Shown here: positions 44,445-55,428 of the stretch, piece after piece | Numbering within the stretch: the stretch's first letter is position 1 | Layout of the letters: each line of letters opens with the position of its first letter | From: Armigeres subalbatus | Taxonomy: Eukaryota > Arthropoda > Insecta > Diptera > Culicidae | Length of the DNA: 64,000 nucleotides | Reading direction: 5' to 3' | NCBI RefSeq assembly: GCF_024139115.2 | Contig: NC_085140.1 | Location: forward strand, 464,473,506 to 464,537,505 | Position numbers and translations under genes: made by a program | The notes under the pieces: generated by a model | What the model was told of the DNA's origin: nothing | The model's database searches: none | What the model saw: the letters and a program-made list of their open reading frames with translations, nothing else

Positions 44445-45279
44445 TCCAAGCGTTTTCTTTCCGTGATTCGGCTGACAGTCAGCCAAAAGTACCCGTTCCG
44501 CGTGTGAAGTGGTGAAAAGTGTTCGGCCATTTTTGGCAAAAAACCGGTCCCGGACCCAATCCGTGCGTGTTTCCGAATTCCTCCGTTTCGCGTGTGACGT
44601 CATTCGGCGGTGACGCTGCCAATTCGGCTGGCAGAACGCGAAAAATCGAAAAATACCGTCCAAAAAAAGTGCGCCATTTTTTGAGAGGTATCGGAGTGAA
44701 ACTCGGTCGGGGCGTAGGGGGAGGCTGATCCGGACCACAGCCTTGGACCCGACCCGATCCGGCCACCGGTTCCGGAGAAATCGCGTTTTTCGTTTTGGCG
44801 TGACGTCATTCGGCGGGTGACGCTCCCATTCGGCTGGTGGGACGCGTGTTTTCAAGTGATTTTCAGTGCGGTGAAAAAACACTTTTCCGTCGCCGGCGGC
44901 AGCTGAAACTCGGTCAGCGCGCTAAGGGCGAAGTGCATAACCGTCCAAAACCGACTCCGGCCCAATCGGACTGTGGCCACCGGAGATATCCGTGTTCCGG
45001 TGAGTACCAATCTCCCCATACATTTTCTCGCCCCGTGGTGGAGACGCGTGGTATTTTGTGTGACCGCTTTCGTTTTTCGTACCGCGACATCGCACACACG
45101 CCGCGGATCGTCGTTTCAGCGTGTTTCAACCGCCCGTGCCGGTTCGGCGGCGCGAGTGCGGTTACTCGGAGAGGGGCTCGGGCCGCTCCTTCGGCCTAGG
45201 GACCAGGGGCCCCGATAATGGCAATCATGTAACGAATCGCCTCGACGGCGAATATACGGGACGCAGGCTCCCAGTATAT
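44445..45279 (+). promoter_or_regulatory. copy 12 5'UTR with repeated promoter-like units
   Basis: Three related segments begin near 44468, 44588 and 44795. The last two share GTGACGTCATTCGGCGG, then a GGCTGG..GACGCG part, and all three share forms of ATTCGGCTG. TGACGTCA is a CREB/ATF-type site. The bases ~45130-45226 before ORF1 are conserved in copy 16. Confidence 0.6.
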
Positions 45280-46525
45280 ATGGACACAACAAATAGTGCG
45301 GGTCAGCTCCAGGTGCTGAGATTACAAGGCGCAAATGGCCAACCGCTACCAGCGAACCCCTTCCTCCGTCGAAAGTCTGTGGAAGCCTTCCTCGGAGGGA
45401 TTATCGATGGCGCTAGTAAGGAAAACCGCGGTGCATCGTACGTGCTCAAGGTAAGAAGCAAGGCACAGTTCTCCAAGTTGCTCACCATGAAGCAGCTCGT
45501 CGATGGCACTCCGTGACAGTCGTAGAACACCCGCACCTCAATGTCGTTAAGTGCGTGGTCTCCTGTTTCGATGCCATCGACCTGCCCGACGACTATCTGC
45601 TGGAAGAACTCCGCAGTCAAGGGATCCGTGAGATTTACAGAATCAAAAGCGGACGCAGGACGGTAAGCTGGCCAATACTCCCGCCATCGTACTGACGATT
45701 GCTGGCACAGTCATCCCAGAATTCGTCACATTCGGATGGACTCGCTGTCAGACAAGGAACTATTATCCGAATCCCATGCGGTGCTTCAAATGCTGGGATT
45801 TCGGACATACAAGCAAGAGGTGCCCCAGTCCCGAACAAGTTTGCGGCAACTGTTCGAAGCAGCACCAAGCCAGTTCCAACATCGACGACAACAACCGCCC
45901 ACAGTGCACAGAGCAGCAGTACTGCAAGTTCTGCCGCACAAATGACCACCAGACGTCAAGCAGAAGATGCCCGGCCTACAAGCTGGAGACCGAAGTTCAA
46001 CGATTGAAGGTGGACCGAGGGCTATCCTACCCCCAAGCCCGACGGGAGGTAGAAGCTCTACATGGATCAAGTCAAGCCGGTTCGTATGCAAAAACAACTG
46101 CATCCAGCAAGGACTCCGAGATCGAAGAACTTCAAAAGAAGGTGAGTGAACTGAAGATGGCTAACAGTGGTGTCTCCGCCCGCTTGGCGTCAGTCCAGAA
46201 AAACGGCACCATTGAAGACCTGGTACTCCAAGTCGCCAAGCTTACGGAGCAAGTTACCAAGCTGCAAGACAACCTGAACGTGAAGGACCAAATCATCGAA
46301 AGGTTAAGGACCCAGATTAAGCAAGATCAAGAAACACCCAAAGCCAAGGTCAAGCCAACCAAAAGTGAAGTGTACGACATTTTCTCGAGCGACTCTGACA
46401 TCACGGACGCACCGGCAAAGCAAACACCAAAGCGAGACCGGTCGTCGCGCGGCTCCGGGGAAAGCAGTGACAACGCAGCCAACCCTAAGGCCAAGCGTGG
46501 CGCAATACCTAAGGGAACTAAGTAA
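45280..46525 (+). pseudogene. copy 12 ORF1: gag-like protein, two frameshifts
   Basis: The ATG at 45280 opens MDTTNSAGQLQVLRLQG, alignable with copy 16 ORF1. One-base losses near 45513 (in DGTP) and near 45655 (in the RIKSGRR region) break the frame. From 45776 it is open again with CFKCWDFGHTSKRC, CGNCSKQHQASSN.. and CKFCRTNDHQTSSRRC. The ETEVQRLKVDRGLSYPQARR stretch, a heptad-rich segment (EIEELQKKVSELKMAN) and a charged tail ending RGAIPKGTK follow. The ORF2 start is 109 bases downstream, as in copy 16. Confidence 0.88.
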
Positions 46526-46633
46526 GTAACTTACAGGCTCAGTTTTGCCATTGATTTCCTTTACCAAACCGACAAGACCCTTCCCATTACCCTCTTCAAT
46601 CCCCACCTTACCAATATCCCCAGTAAAGGAAAT

Positions 46634-49600
46634 ATGCAAACTGAGCCTTACACAAGGGTACTTGTTACTCAAGTTGCAAACCGAACAACCTTACCGCCCA
46701 CCATCACTACCCCACGACCACCAACACCCACCACAAACATTACAATGGCCGCAGTTGAGCATCCGAGTAGCCGGGGCCCCGTCAGTGCGGACGCTACACC
46801 CCCACCGGAACTGGCGGACAACCTCCGGCGCTCGGACGCTGACCCTGCCAGCCAGGATAGTCCAAGATCTGCGAGGGACTTCGAGGGAGTGAAGCGTAAA
46901 GCAGATGGCGCACTCGGGACGCAAAACAATTCCCCGACGGACGACGAGGGAGCCAAGCTTAACATCTGTCAAGTACCAAGCCCAAGCTCTGCGTGGGACA
47001 TCGACGGAGTCAAGCGTTATCCAGTTGGCGTGCTCGGGACGCAGTCCATTTCCCCGACGGACGACGAGGGAAGTCAAACGCAAGCGCAAAGCCCCAGTGC
47101 CGCACTAGCGGACGAAGCCCAAGCATTCCCTCCATTAGAAGCTGATATAACCGCCGACCTCTATGACATGCTCCACAAAAAACGGTATGGCCCCAACGCT
47201 GTCATCCTGCCCGGTACCTCCCATGTGAGTATCACCACCACAACCACAGTTGTCTGCGGCGAGGGACCTGCCTCCGGAAGAGCTCTGGGGGGGAGCACAC
47301 CTCCGCCACAATCCTGGTCCAACACCACTTTTTTCCCGTCGCCTCCCCCATCTCTGCCGGTTGTGGGTTCCGGACCCTCAACCTCGTCCACAATACTAGC
47401 CCTCCAGTGGAACATAAACGGGTTCCACAATAACCTGTGTGACCTGGAGCTGCTAGTCTCAAACACGGAGCCGATAGCCATAGCGCTTCAAGAAGTCCAT
47501 CGAGTCACGCCTGTAGCCATGGACCGTACCCTTGGCGGGCGCTACAAGTGGTTCGCCAAGATAAAGCAGAATGTCTACCAATCCGCCGCGGTTGGTGTTC
47601 TGCAGGACATCCCAGCAAGCGAAATATCCGTCGTCGCCGATTTCCCAGCCGTAGCCGTGAGAATCGAGTGGCCGTTCCCGATAACGGTCGTCTCGGTGTA
47701 CATCCCCAGTAGCAAGATACCTAACCTGAGGAACAAACTGGTGAGTATCCTGGATGAGCTACCGTCTCCAGCAATCATACTGGGTGATGTAAACGGCCAC
47801 CATCGATCCTGGGGCAGTAATCGAAACAACGCCAGAGGAAACACCATCTTTAACGCCGCCGCCGACGCCAATTTCACGGTCCTTAACGACGGCTCTCCTA
47901 CCTTCCGCCGAGGGTCAACGGAGACAGCCATCGACGTTTCCATGGCCTCGAGTGACGTTGTGCGGAGACTTCTCTGGTCCACCGATGGGGACCCTAGAGG
48001 AAGTGACCACACGCCGATCCTCCTGGCTCTCGACACTGCACCCACAAACATCAGCTACCGGCCGCGGTGGCAATACGGAGTGGCAGACTGGGGCAGTTTT
48101 CAGCGGGAGATCGAACGCGAGCTGTCCCAACTGCCACCTCCATCGATCTCCGAAATGTCAGAAATCATCTTGCGCGCAGCCGAACAGACCATCCCGAAGA
48201 CCAGCCCCAACCCGGGTCGAAAAGCAGTCCACTGGTGGAGCGACGGTACAAAGGCGGCTGTCAAAGCCCGCCGCAAGACACTTCGAGCCCTCAAGAAAGC
48301 GAAGGAACGCCTCCCAGCCAACCATCCGCGGATCGAGGAACTCCGAGTCAGCTACCAGGCCGCAAGGAATGACTGCCGTCAAACCTTGCGCGAGGCCAAA
48401 GAAAAGTCCTGGGCTGACTTCCTCGACGGAATAAATCCGGATCAATCGGCAACGGAGCTTTGGAGGCGAATAAATTGCTTCCAGGGCAAAAGACGTGGAA
48501 AAGGCATCACTCTATCCATCAATGGAGTCACCGAGCGAGACCCAACGGTGATTGCTGACGCGCTTGCTGACCACTTCCAGCAACAGTCTTCCTACGACAG
48601 CTACCCGGAAGCCTTTCGAAAGAAAAATCGAGCACCCGCTTCGGAGATCGCCGCTTTCCAAATTCCACCGGATGACGGAAACCCCTTCAACCGCCCCTTT
48701 ACGATGGCCGAGCTGAATTTCGCGCTCGAAAAGGGAAAGGGTAAGTCTGCAGGCCCGGACTCCACCGGGTACCCTATGTTTAAAAACCTCCCCCCGAGTG
48801 GAAAATCAGCCTTCCTGGAGGCGATAAATAAGGAATGGTCGGACGGTACGCTTCCCTCCGAGTGGAAATCCAGCTTCGTCGTTCCCATCCCGAAGAGTCA
48901 AGGTCCAGCAAACGAGGCAGGAAGTTACCGCCCGATCGCGCTCACCAATGTCGGGTCGAAGATAATGGAGCGAATGGTCAACCGGCGATTGACCCAGTAC
49001 CTGGAGGCTACCGGCAGGCTGGACGATCGGCAACACGCGTTCCGGTCCGGACGTGGCACGGGAACACATCTCGCATCCCTGAGCCAGATATTGGAGGACG
49101 CCAGGATACAAGGTATGCATACTGAGATTGCTTCGCTGGACATATCTTCAGCATACAGTCGGGCTTGGACCCCAGGAGTTCTAAAAAAGCTGGCCCTCTG
49201 GGGTGTCACCGGTAACCTCCTACACTTTATCAAAAACTTCTTGCTGGACCGCTCTTTCCGAGTTTTACTCGGAAACCAGCCATCAAAGACCGTGAAAGAG
49301 GAAACCGGTGTACCCCAGGGATCAGTGATAGCTGTCACATTATTCCTGGTGGCGATGGAGGGCGTCTTTGCCGACCTCCCTAAGGAGATCTTCATACTGG
49401 TCTACGCCGACGACATTTTGTTGCTCGCCGTCGGAAAGCACATCAGGACAATCAAGAGAAAGCTTCAAGCGGCCGTGAACCGCGTCTCCAAGTGGTGCCA
49501 GGCTGCCGGCTTCACCATGTCGGCCACCAAGTGCGTCCGCACCCACATCTGCCAATCTGGCCACCGACTTCAGCCCATCAAGTTGAACGACTCCCCCATC

Positions 49601-51001
49601 CCGACCAAAAACGCCGTCAGAATCCTGGGTGTTACCGTGGACCGCCGCCTCACCTTCGGTGAACATTGCAAGAAGACCCGAGAGGCTTGTAAGGTACGTA
49701 TCAACATGCTGAAAACGATCTCCAGGCGACGAACACGAAGCGACCGAGCGTTGCGACTCCAGGTGGCCGATGCCGTTATCACTAGCCGCCTAACGTACGG
49801 GCTAGAAGCCACCTCGATGAACGCCGACGAGATCACGCGATCCCTGGCCCCGATCTACAATCGCGCGGTCAGAATCGTCTCGGGTCATCTCCCTTCCACA
49901 CCAGCGGATGTCGCATGCGCCGAAGCGGGAGTGCTCCCCTTCCGATTCAGAGTGGCTGCCGCGCTAAGCTCCAAAACAGTCGGCTATCTTGAAAAAACGA
50001 AGGATTCCAACAGCACCTGCCACCTCCTCGGCAGAGCCGACGAACTCTTCCACCGTACAACCCAACAAGCTCTTCCCAAAGTCGCCGGACTTCACCGCCT
50101 CGGTCCAAGGGACTGGGCCTCCAAGTCTCCAAAAGTCGACCTTTTCCTAAAGTCCCAGCTACGCAGAGCCCCCAATCGGCAGTTGGCACAAAACCTCTTC
50201 ACTGAGCGGATCAACACCAGGTACCGAACACACACCATCAGGTACACCGACGGATCCATGGCCGCCGGAAGAGTAGGAATCGGAGTTGACTCCAGCGACG
50301 GACAGTCCCAATCCCACAGGCTGCCTAACATGTGCTCGGTCTTCTCGGCGGAGGCCGCAGCCATCTTTCAGGCAATCTCCCAACCGAACAGCGGACCCAC
50401 ACTAATTGTGTCTGACTCGGCAAGCGCACTCTCTGCCTTGCCCTCCGCATCCAACCGCCACCCGTTCATCCAAGCGATCCAGGAATACATCGACGACAAC
50501 ACCACCCTGATGTGGGTCCCCGGCCACGCAGGAATAGCTGGCAACGAAAGTGCCGACATTCTGGCTAACATCGGCCGAGCAAGCCCCTATATCACCCGCA
50601 GCGTCCCTGCCGACGATGTGAAGCGATGGCTGAAGCAGCAAATCAGCACGGCTTGGGCCAACGAATGGCGGAAACAAAGAAACCTCTGCAGGATGGTAAA
50701 AAACTCCACCCTTCCCGGAACCGACCTGCCCAATCGCCGTGAGCAGATGGTGCTGTCTCGCATGCGTACGGGGCACACCAATCTGACGCACAACCTGGGC
50801 CCAGGAGAGTTCCACCATAAATGCATCATCTGTCACTGCAGGAACACCATTTGCCACCTGCTAAACAACTGCCCACAATACGACGAGGCAAGAAGGGCGA
50901 ATAACATCAACAACGCAGTCGACGCCCTAAAAAATGACCCGATCAGCGAGCGGCTGCTCATCAATTTTTTGAAGGACAGCAAGCTTTTTTACCGAATCTA
51001 A
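46634..51001 (+). CDS. copy 12 ORF2: intact EN-RT-RNase H protein, 1455 aa
   Basis: The only complete ORF2 in the window. Residues 1-250 are a low-complexity extension with the SRGPVSADATPPPE peptide, two VLGTQ..SPTDDEG repeats and LYDMLHKKRYGPN. EN runs from about 254 (LALQWNINGFHNNLCDLELL) through ALQEVHR, GDVNGHHRSWGS and SDHTPILLALD. RT: KGKSAGPDSTGYPM near 703, EETGVPQGSVIAVTLFLV, VYADDILLLAVG near 922. RNase H: RYTDGSMAAGR near 1202, FSAEAAAIFQA, VSDSASALSAL, WVPGHAGIAGNESADILA near 1292. C-terminal finger CIICHCRNTICHLLNNC near 1396, ending FLKDSKLFYRI. By family knowledge it nicks DNA and reverse-transcribes the element RNA at the nick. The ATG at 46634 is the first in frame. Confidence 0.93.
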   Translation: MQTEPYTRVLVTQVANRTTLPPTITTPRPPTPTTNITMAAVEHPSSRGPVSADATPPPELADNLRRSDADPASQDSPRSARDFEGVKRKADGALGTQNNSPTDDEGAKLNICQVPSPSSAWDIDGVKRYPVGVLGTQSISPTDDEGSQTQAQSPSAALADEAQAFPPLEADITADLYDMLHKKRYGPNAVILPGTSHVSITTTTTVVCGEGPASGRALGGSTPPPQSWSNTTFFPSPPPSLPVVGSGPSTSSTILALQWNINGFHNNLCDLELLVSNTEPIAIALQEVHRVTPVAMDRTLGGRYKWFAKIKQNVYQSAAVGVLQDIPASEISVVADFPAVAVRIEWPFPITVVSVYIPSSKIPNLRNKLVSILDELPSPAIILGDVNGHHRSWGSNRNNARGNTIFNAAADANFTVLNDGSPTFRRGSTETAIDVSMASSDVVRRLLWSTDGDPRGSDHTPILLALDTAPTNISYRPRWQYGVADWGSFQREIERELSQLPPPSISEMSEIILRAAEQTIPKTSPNPGRKAVHWWSDGTKAAVKARRKTLRALKKAKERLPANHPRIEELRVSYQAARNDCRQTLREAKEKSWADFLDGINPDQSATELWRRINCFQGKRRGKGITLSINGVTERDPTVIADALADHFQQQSSYDSYPEAFRKKNRAPASEIAAFQIPPDDGNPFNRPFTMAELNFALEKGKGKSAGPDSTGYPMFKNLPPSGKSAFLEAINKEWSDGTLPSEWKSSFVVPIPKSQGPANEAGSYRPIALTNVGSKIMERMVNRRLTQYLEATGRLDDRQHAFRSGRGTGTHLASLSQILEDARIQGMHTEIASLDISSAYSRAWTPGVLKKLALWGVTGNLLHFIKNFLLDRSFRVLLGNQPSKTVKEETGVPQGSVIAVTLFLVAMEGVFADLPKEIFILVYADDILLLAVGKHIRTIKRKLQAAVNRVSKWCQAAGFTMSATKCVRTHICQSGHRLQPIKLNDSPIPTKNAVRILGVTVDRRLTFGEHCKKTREACKVRINMLKTISRRRTRSDRALRLQVADAVITSRLTYGLEATSMNADEITRSLAPIYNRAVRIVSGHLPSTPADVACAEAGVLPFRFRVAAALSSKTVGYLEKTKDSNSTCHLLGRADELFHRTTQQALPKVAGLHRLGPRDWASKSPKVDLFLKSQLRRAPNRQLAQNLFTERINTRYRTHTIRYTDGSMAAGRVGIGVDSSDGQSQSHRLPNMCSVFSAEAAAIFQAISQPNSGPTLIVSDSASALSALPSASNRHPFIQAIQEYIDDNTTLMWVPGHAGIAGNESADILANIGRASPYITRSVPADDVKRWLKQQISTAWANEWRKQRNLCRMVKNSTLPGTDLPNRREQMVLSRMRTGHTNLTHNLGPGEFHHKCIICHCRNTICHLLNNCPQYDEARRANNINNAVDALKNDPISERLLINFLKDSKLFYRI
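46763..46835 (+). ncRNA. four-helix hairpin motif, instance 15
   Basis: P1 CCGAG/CTCGG, P2 GCCGGGG/CTCCGGC, P3 GTCAGT/ACTGGC, P4 CGG/CCG. It lies 130 bases into ORF2 of copy 12. Confidence 0.78.
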
Positions 51002-51281
51002 CGACCTGGTAACCCGAATCGACAAACCCCCGAAGAAATTATACCGACCCCCGCAAACCCACCCTGACACTTCTACGGACACCTCTACACAAACTGCCCC
51101 ACGCTGGAACTATCACCGGAAAATCACAACATACCACGGACATCCAAACGGAAAATGCACCAACCCTGTTGGAAAGCGAAAATAGAATAGTTAATTTGCT
51201 ACGGCACCCTTCCGGGCCGATAACCAACATAGAATAACAAATTTTGTATTATAAAATGTAATCTTTCCCCTTTCTCTTGCC
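51002..51281 (+). other. copy 12 3'UTR
   Basis: Non-coding, nearly identical to those of copies 5 and 6. Confidence 0.8.
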
Positions 51282-51320
51282 GGAGACGAGCCAGCCTCGG
51301 GCTGAAAGTCTCCTTAATAA

Positions 51321-51327
<7 letters not shown>
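51282..51327 (+). promoter_or_regulatory. 3'-terminal hairpin of copy 12
   Basis: GGAGAC/GTCTCC and CAGCC/GGCTG, then TTAATAAAGTCAAT and poly(A). Confidence 0.7.
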
Positions 51328-51351
<24 letters not shown>

Positions 51352-51354
51352 AAA

Positions 51355-54300
51355 GCTCTGGGGGGGAGCACACCACCGCCACAATCCTGGTCCAACACCT
51401 CCTTTTTTCCGTCGCCTCCCCCATCTCTGCCGGTTGCGGGTTCCGGACCCACAACGTCATCCACGACGCTGGCTCTCCAGTGGAACATTAATGGTTACTA
51501 CAATAACCTATGTGACCTGGAGCTGCTAGTATCGAGCTCGAGCCCGGTGACCATCGCACTCCAGGAAATCCACCGAGCGACGCCTGCCGCCCTAGACCGG
51601 ACACTCGGTGGCCGGTATAAATGGTTTGCGTCAATCGAGCCGAACGTTTATCGGTCAGCTGCAGTGGGAGTCCTGAAAGAAGTACCCGCCACGGAAATCC
51701 CAATAGTCGCAGACTTCCCCATCGTTGCGGTGAGGATAGAATGGCCGCTCCCAGTAACGGTTGTCTCGATCTACATCCCCAGCGGCAAACGGCCGAATCT
51801 CAAGAACACCCTGGTGAGTATGATCGAAAACCTCCCATCCCCCGTAATCATCCTGGGCGATGTCAACGGACACCACCAATCCTGGGGTGGCCGCACGAAC
51901 AATGCTAGAGGGATCGCCATATCCAATGCCGCGGCCGAAGCCGGCCTCATCCTGCTTAACGACGGCACCCCGACCTTCCGCCGAGGGTCCACGGAGTCCG
52001 CTGTCGACGTCTCGATGGCCTCGAGCGGCTTAATGAGTAGGCTTCTCTGGTCCACCGACGGGGACCCCAGAGGTAGCGACCACATGCCGATACTCCTGGC
52101 CCTGGACAGCGCCCCCACCGACATCACTCGCAGACCACGATGGCTATACGGAGACGCGGACTGGGACAGTTTTCAGCGGGAGATCGAACGCGAGCTGTCC
52201 CAGTTCCCGCAACCATCCACGACCGACATCTCCGACGCCATTCTGCACGCCGCGGAGCGCGCTATCCCCAGAACCAGCCCCAACCCGGGCCGTAAAGCCG
52301 TCCACTGGTGGTGTGACGACACCAAAAAAGCGGTTAAAGCCCGACGGAAGACCCTCCGCGCGCTGCAGAAGGCTAAAAAGCGACACCCCGCTGACAACCA
52401 GCTCCTCGAAGAGATAAAGTCCAGCTACCAGGCCGCCAGGAACAACTGCCGACAAACCCTGCGCGAGGCCAAGGACAAGGCATGGACTACCTTCCTGGAC
52501 GGGATAAATCCGGAGCAGTCCTCGACCGAGCTCTGGAGGCGGATAAACTGCTTCCAGGGGAAACGACGTGCCAATGGAATCGCCCTCTCCGTCGACGGCG
52601 TCACGCATCGTGACCCCACGATCGTGGCCGATACACTAGCCGACCATTTCTATCGGCAATCGTCGTACGCCGAGTACCCAGAAGCATTCCGGAAGAAGCA
52701 TCCGCCCCCTGCGTCGGATATAGCCGCCTTCGTAGTACCACCCGACAACGGCGACGCCATGAACCGGCCATTCTCCATGGCTGAACTAGAATTCGCTCTT
52801 CAGAAAGGTAAGGGCAAATCCGCCGGCCCGGACTCCACCGGGTACCCCATGTACCAGAAACTACCCCCAAGCGGAAAGTCCGCCTTTCTGGAGGCGATTA
52901 ACAGGGAGTGGACTAGTGGCACCCTCCCAGCGGATTGGAAAGAGAGTCTCGTGGTCCCGATTCCAAAAACGGAGGCCCAGCAAACGAGGCGGGAAGCTAT
53001 CGGCCAATAGCTTTGACAAATGTCGGCTCCAAAATTATGGAGCGAATGGTAAACCGGCGGCTGACCCACTACCTCGAGTCTACAGGTAAACTAGATGACC
53101 GACAACACGCCTTCAGACCCGGACGCGGTACAGGAACGTACCTTGCCTCCCTGGGGGAGATCCTCGATGAAGCCAAGTCCCAAGGTAAGCACGCCGAGCT
53201 GGTGTCCCTGGATATATCGCGCGCCTACAACCGCGCGTGGACCCCCGGTGTTTTGAAGAAGCTGGCACTCTGGGGTGTCTCCGGCAACCTCCTCCACTTC
53301 ATTAAGAATTTTTTGTCGGACCGCTCCTTCCGAGTGCTCCTCGGAAACTGCGTATCCAAGCCCGTGAGGGAGGAAACCGGAGTGCCCCAGGGCTCGGTTA
53401 TCGCCGTGACGCTATTCCTTGTCGCCATGGAAGAAGTGTTCGCCGACCTGCCAAGAGACGTGTACATCTTAGTATACGCAGACGACATCCTCCTAGTGGC
53501 AGTGGGCGAGCACCCCAAGAAGCTCCGGAGGAAGATCCAGTCCGCCGTCAGCAGGGTAGGCAGATGGTGCCTCTCAGCTGGCTTTGTTATGTCTGCCGGT
53601 AAGTGCGTGAGAACGCACGTTTGCCAGAGTAATCACCGACCCCCCGGCCAGCCCATCGTACTTAACGGTGCAACCGTTCCCACCAAATCATCGGTCAAAC
53701 TCCTGGGAGTTACAGTGGATCGTCACCTGACCTTCGCAGAGCACTGCAAAAGGACCAAAGAAGCCTGCAAGGTAAGAAATAATATGATGAAACTGATTTC
53801 CAGGAGGAGGACCCGCAGCGACCGAGGCCTACGCCTTCGTGTAGCGGACGCAGTGATCACGAGCCGCCTGCTCTATGGCTTGGAGCTCACCTCGGTGAAC
53901 CTGCCGGAAATCACCCGCTCCCTAGCCCCGGTGTACAACCGCGCGGTTAGGTTGGTTTCAGGGCACCTTCCATCAACACCCGCAGACATCGCTTGCGCCG
54001 AGGCCGGCGTAATACCGTTCCGCCACAAAGTTACTGCCTCCCTCAGCACCAAAACCGTCAGTTTTCTCGAGAAAACCAAGGCCTCCAACAGCACTTGCCA
54101 CCTTCTCGGCAGGGCCGATGAAGCGTTTCACCATACCACCCAACAACCACTCCCCAAGATCGCTGGACTTCACCGCCTCGGTCCAAGGGACTGGGCCTCC
54201 AGGGCCCCGAAAATCGATTGGTCTCTAAAAGCCCAGCTACGCAGAAACCCCAACCAGCAGCTGGCTCAGCGACTTTTCGGTGAGCGGATTAACGCCAGGT

Positions 54301-55079
54301 ACAGGACACACACGGTCAGATACACCGATGGATCCAGAGCCGCCGGCAAAGTGGGTATCGGAGTCGACTCTACCGACGGTTCGACTCAGTCCCACAGGCT
54401 ACCGAACACCTGCTCCGTCTTCTCGGCGGAAGCCGCTGCCATCTTTCAAGCGGTGTCCCAGCCGTGCAGCGGACCCATGCTGATCGTGTCCGACTCGGCT
54501 AGCGCCCTCTCCGCCCTGCCCTCCGCAGCAAATCGCCATCCATTCATCCAGGCCATCCAGGAGAACATCGATGAAAAGACCACCCTGATGTGGGTCCCTG
54601 GCCACGCTGGCATCGCTGGCAACGAAAGCGCCGACATCTTGGCCAACATCGGCAGAGCCAGTCCACTGATTACCCGCAGCGTCCCGGCCGACGATGCGAA
54701 GCGCTGGATTAAACAGCAGGTGAGCAATGCCTGGGCTAACGAGTGGCACAAGGAGCGGAACCTATGCAGAATGGTTAAGGGCTCCACCCTTCCCGGAACA
54801 GACCTGCCCAACCGCCGTGAGCAGATGGTGCTGTCCCGACTGCGTACGGGGCACACCAATCTAACGCATAACCTGGGCTCTGGGGATTTCCACCATCGCT
54901 GCACCACCTGCCAATGTAGAAACACCATCAGTCACATCATCAACAACTGCCCTGAATACGAAGGAGCACGGCAAGCCAACAACATCGGCAACGCGGTCGA
55001 GGCACTCAACAACAATCCCATCAACGAACGACTGCTTATCAACTTTTTAAAGGATAGCAAACTATACTACCGGATTTGA
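51355..55079 (+). pseudogene. copy 13 ORF2: EN-RT-RNase H, one frameshift
   Basis: Complete EN (LALQWNINGYYNNLCDLELL, ALQEIHR, GDVNGHHQSWGG, SDHMPILLALD), then RT from KGKSAGPDSTGYPM. A single base is missing from the A run near 52970 (VPIPK), where copy 14 keeps it. The next frame has SLDISRAYNRAWTPG, EETGVPQGSVIAVTLFLV, VYADDILLVAVG (near 53473), RNase H motifs, CTTCQCRNTISHIINNC and the end FLKDSKLYYRI. Apart from that base and the lost N-terminus the protein is intact. Confidence 0.9.
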
Positions 55080-55370
55080 CAACACCCCCCCAAATGATAC
55101 TGACCCCTGCAAACCAACCCTGACAACTCTATGGAATACGGAACACAAACTACCACGCCAGATCACCACCGGAAAAACGCTATGCACTACGGACATGACA
55201 TGGACAATGCACCAACCTCGTTGGAAACCGAAATCTAGAATAACCAATTATTACGGCTCCCCTCAGGACCAACATTATTTTTTGCCACGGCACCCTTCCG
55301 GGCCGAAATCGATCCTAGGTTATCAAATTTTTCTGTAAAACACTATGTATTATACTCTCTTTTTCTCGCC
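55080..55370 (+). other. copy 13 3'UTR
   Basis: Non-coding; the same as in copy 14 apart from a few bases. Confidence 0.8.
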
Positions 55371-55415
55371 GGAGACGAGCCAGCCTCGGGCTGAAAGTCT
55401 CCTTAATAAAGACAC
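55371..55415 (+). promoter_or_regulatory. 3'-terminal hairpin of copy 13
   Basis: GGAGAC/GTCTCC and CAGCC/GGCTG, then TTAATAAAGACAC and poly(A). Confidence 0.7.
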
Positions 55416-55428
55416 AAAAAAAAAAAAA

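Larger units (their letters stand above)
44445..51354 (+). mobile_element. non-LTR copy 12: near-full-length element
   Basis: 6.9 kb with 5'UTR, ORF1, ORF2, 3'UTR and a poly(A) of 27 (51328-51354). It follows the tail of copy 11 without any spacer. It is the most complete array member and the probable master-like copy of the family that includes copies 5 and 6. Confidence 0.92.
51355..55428 (+). mobile_element. non-LTR copy 13 (truncated early in ORF2)
   Basis: It starts at ALGGSTPPPQSW of the ORF2 N-terminal extension directly after the tail of copy 12. It ends in 13 A (55416-55428). Same family as copies 3 and 14. Confidence 0.92.

Noticed and set aside
51277..51354. ORF start MPETSQPRAESLLNK followed by a Lys run, and similar starts before copies 4 and 14
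   Set aside because: This is the 3' hairpin and poly(A) of the upstream copy read through into the next copy; it begins at a non-ATG codon and is a by-product of the joint.
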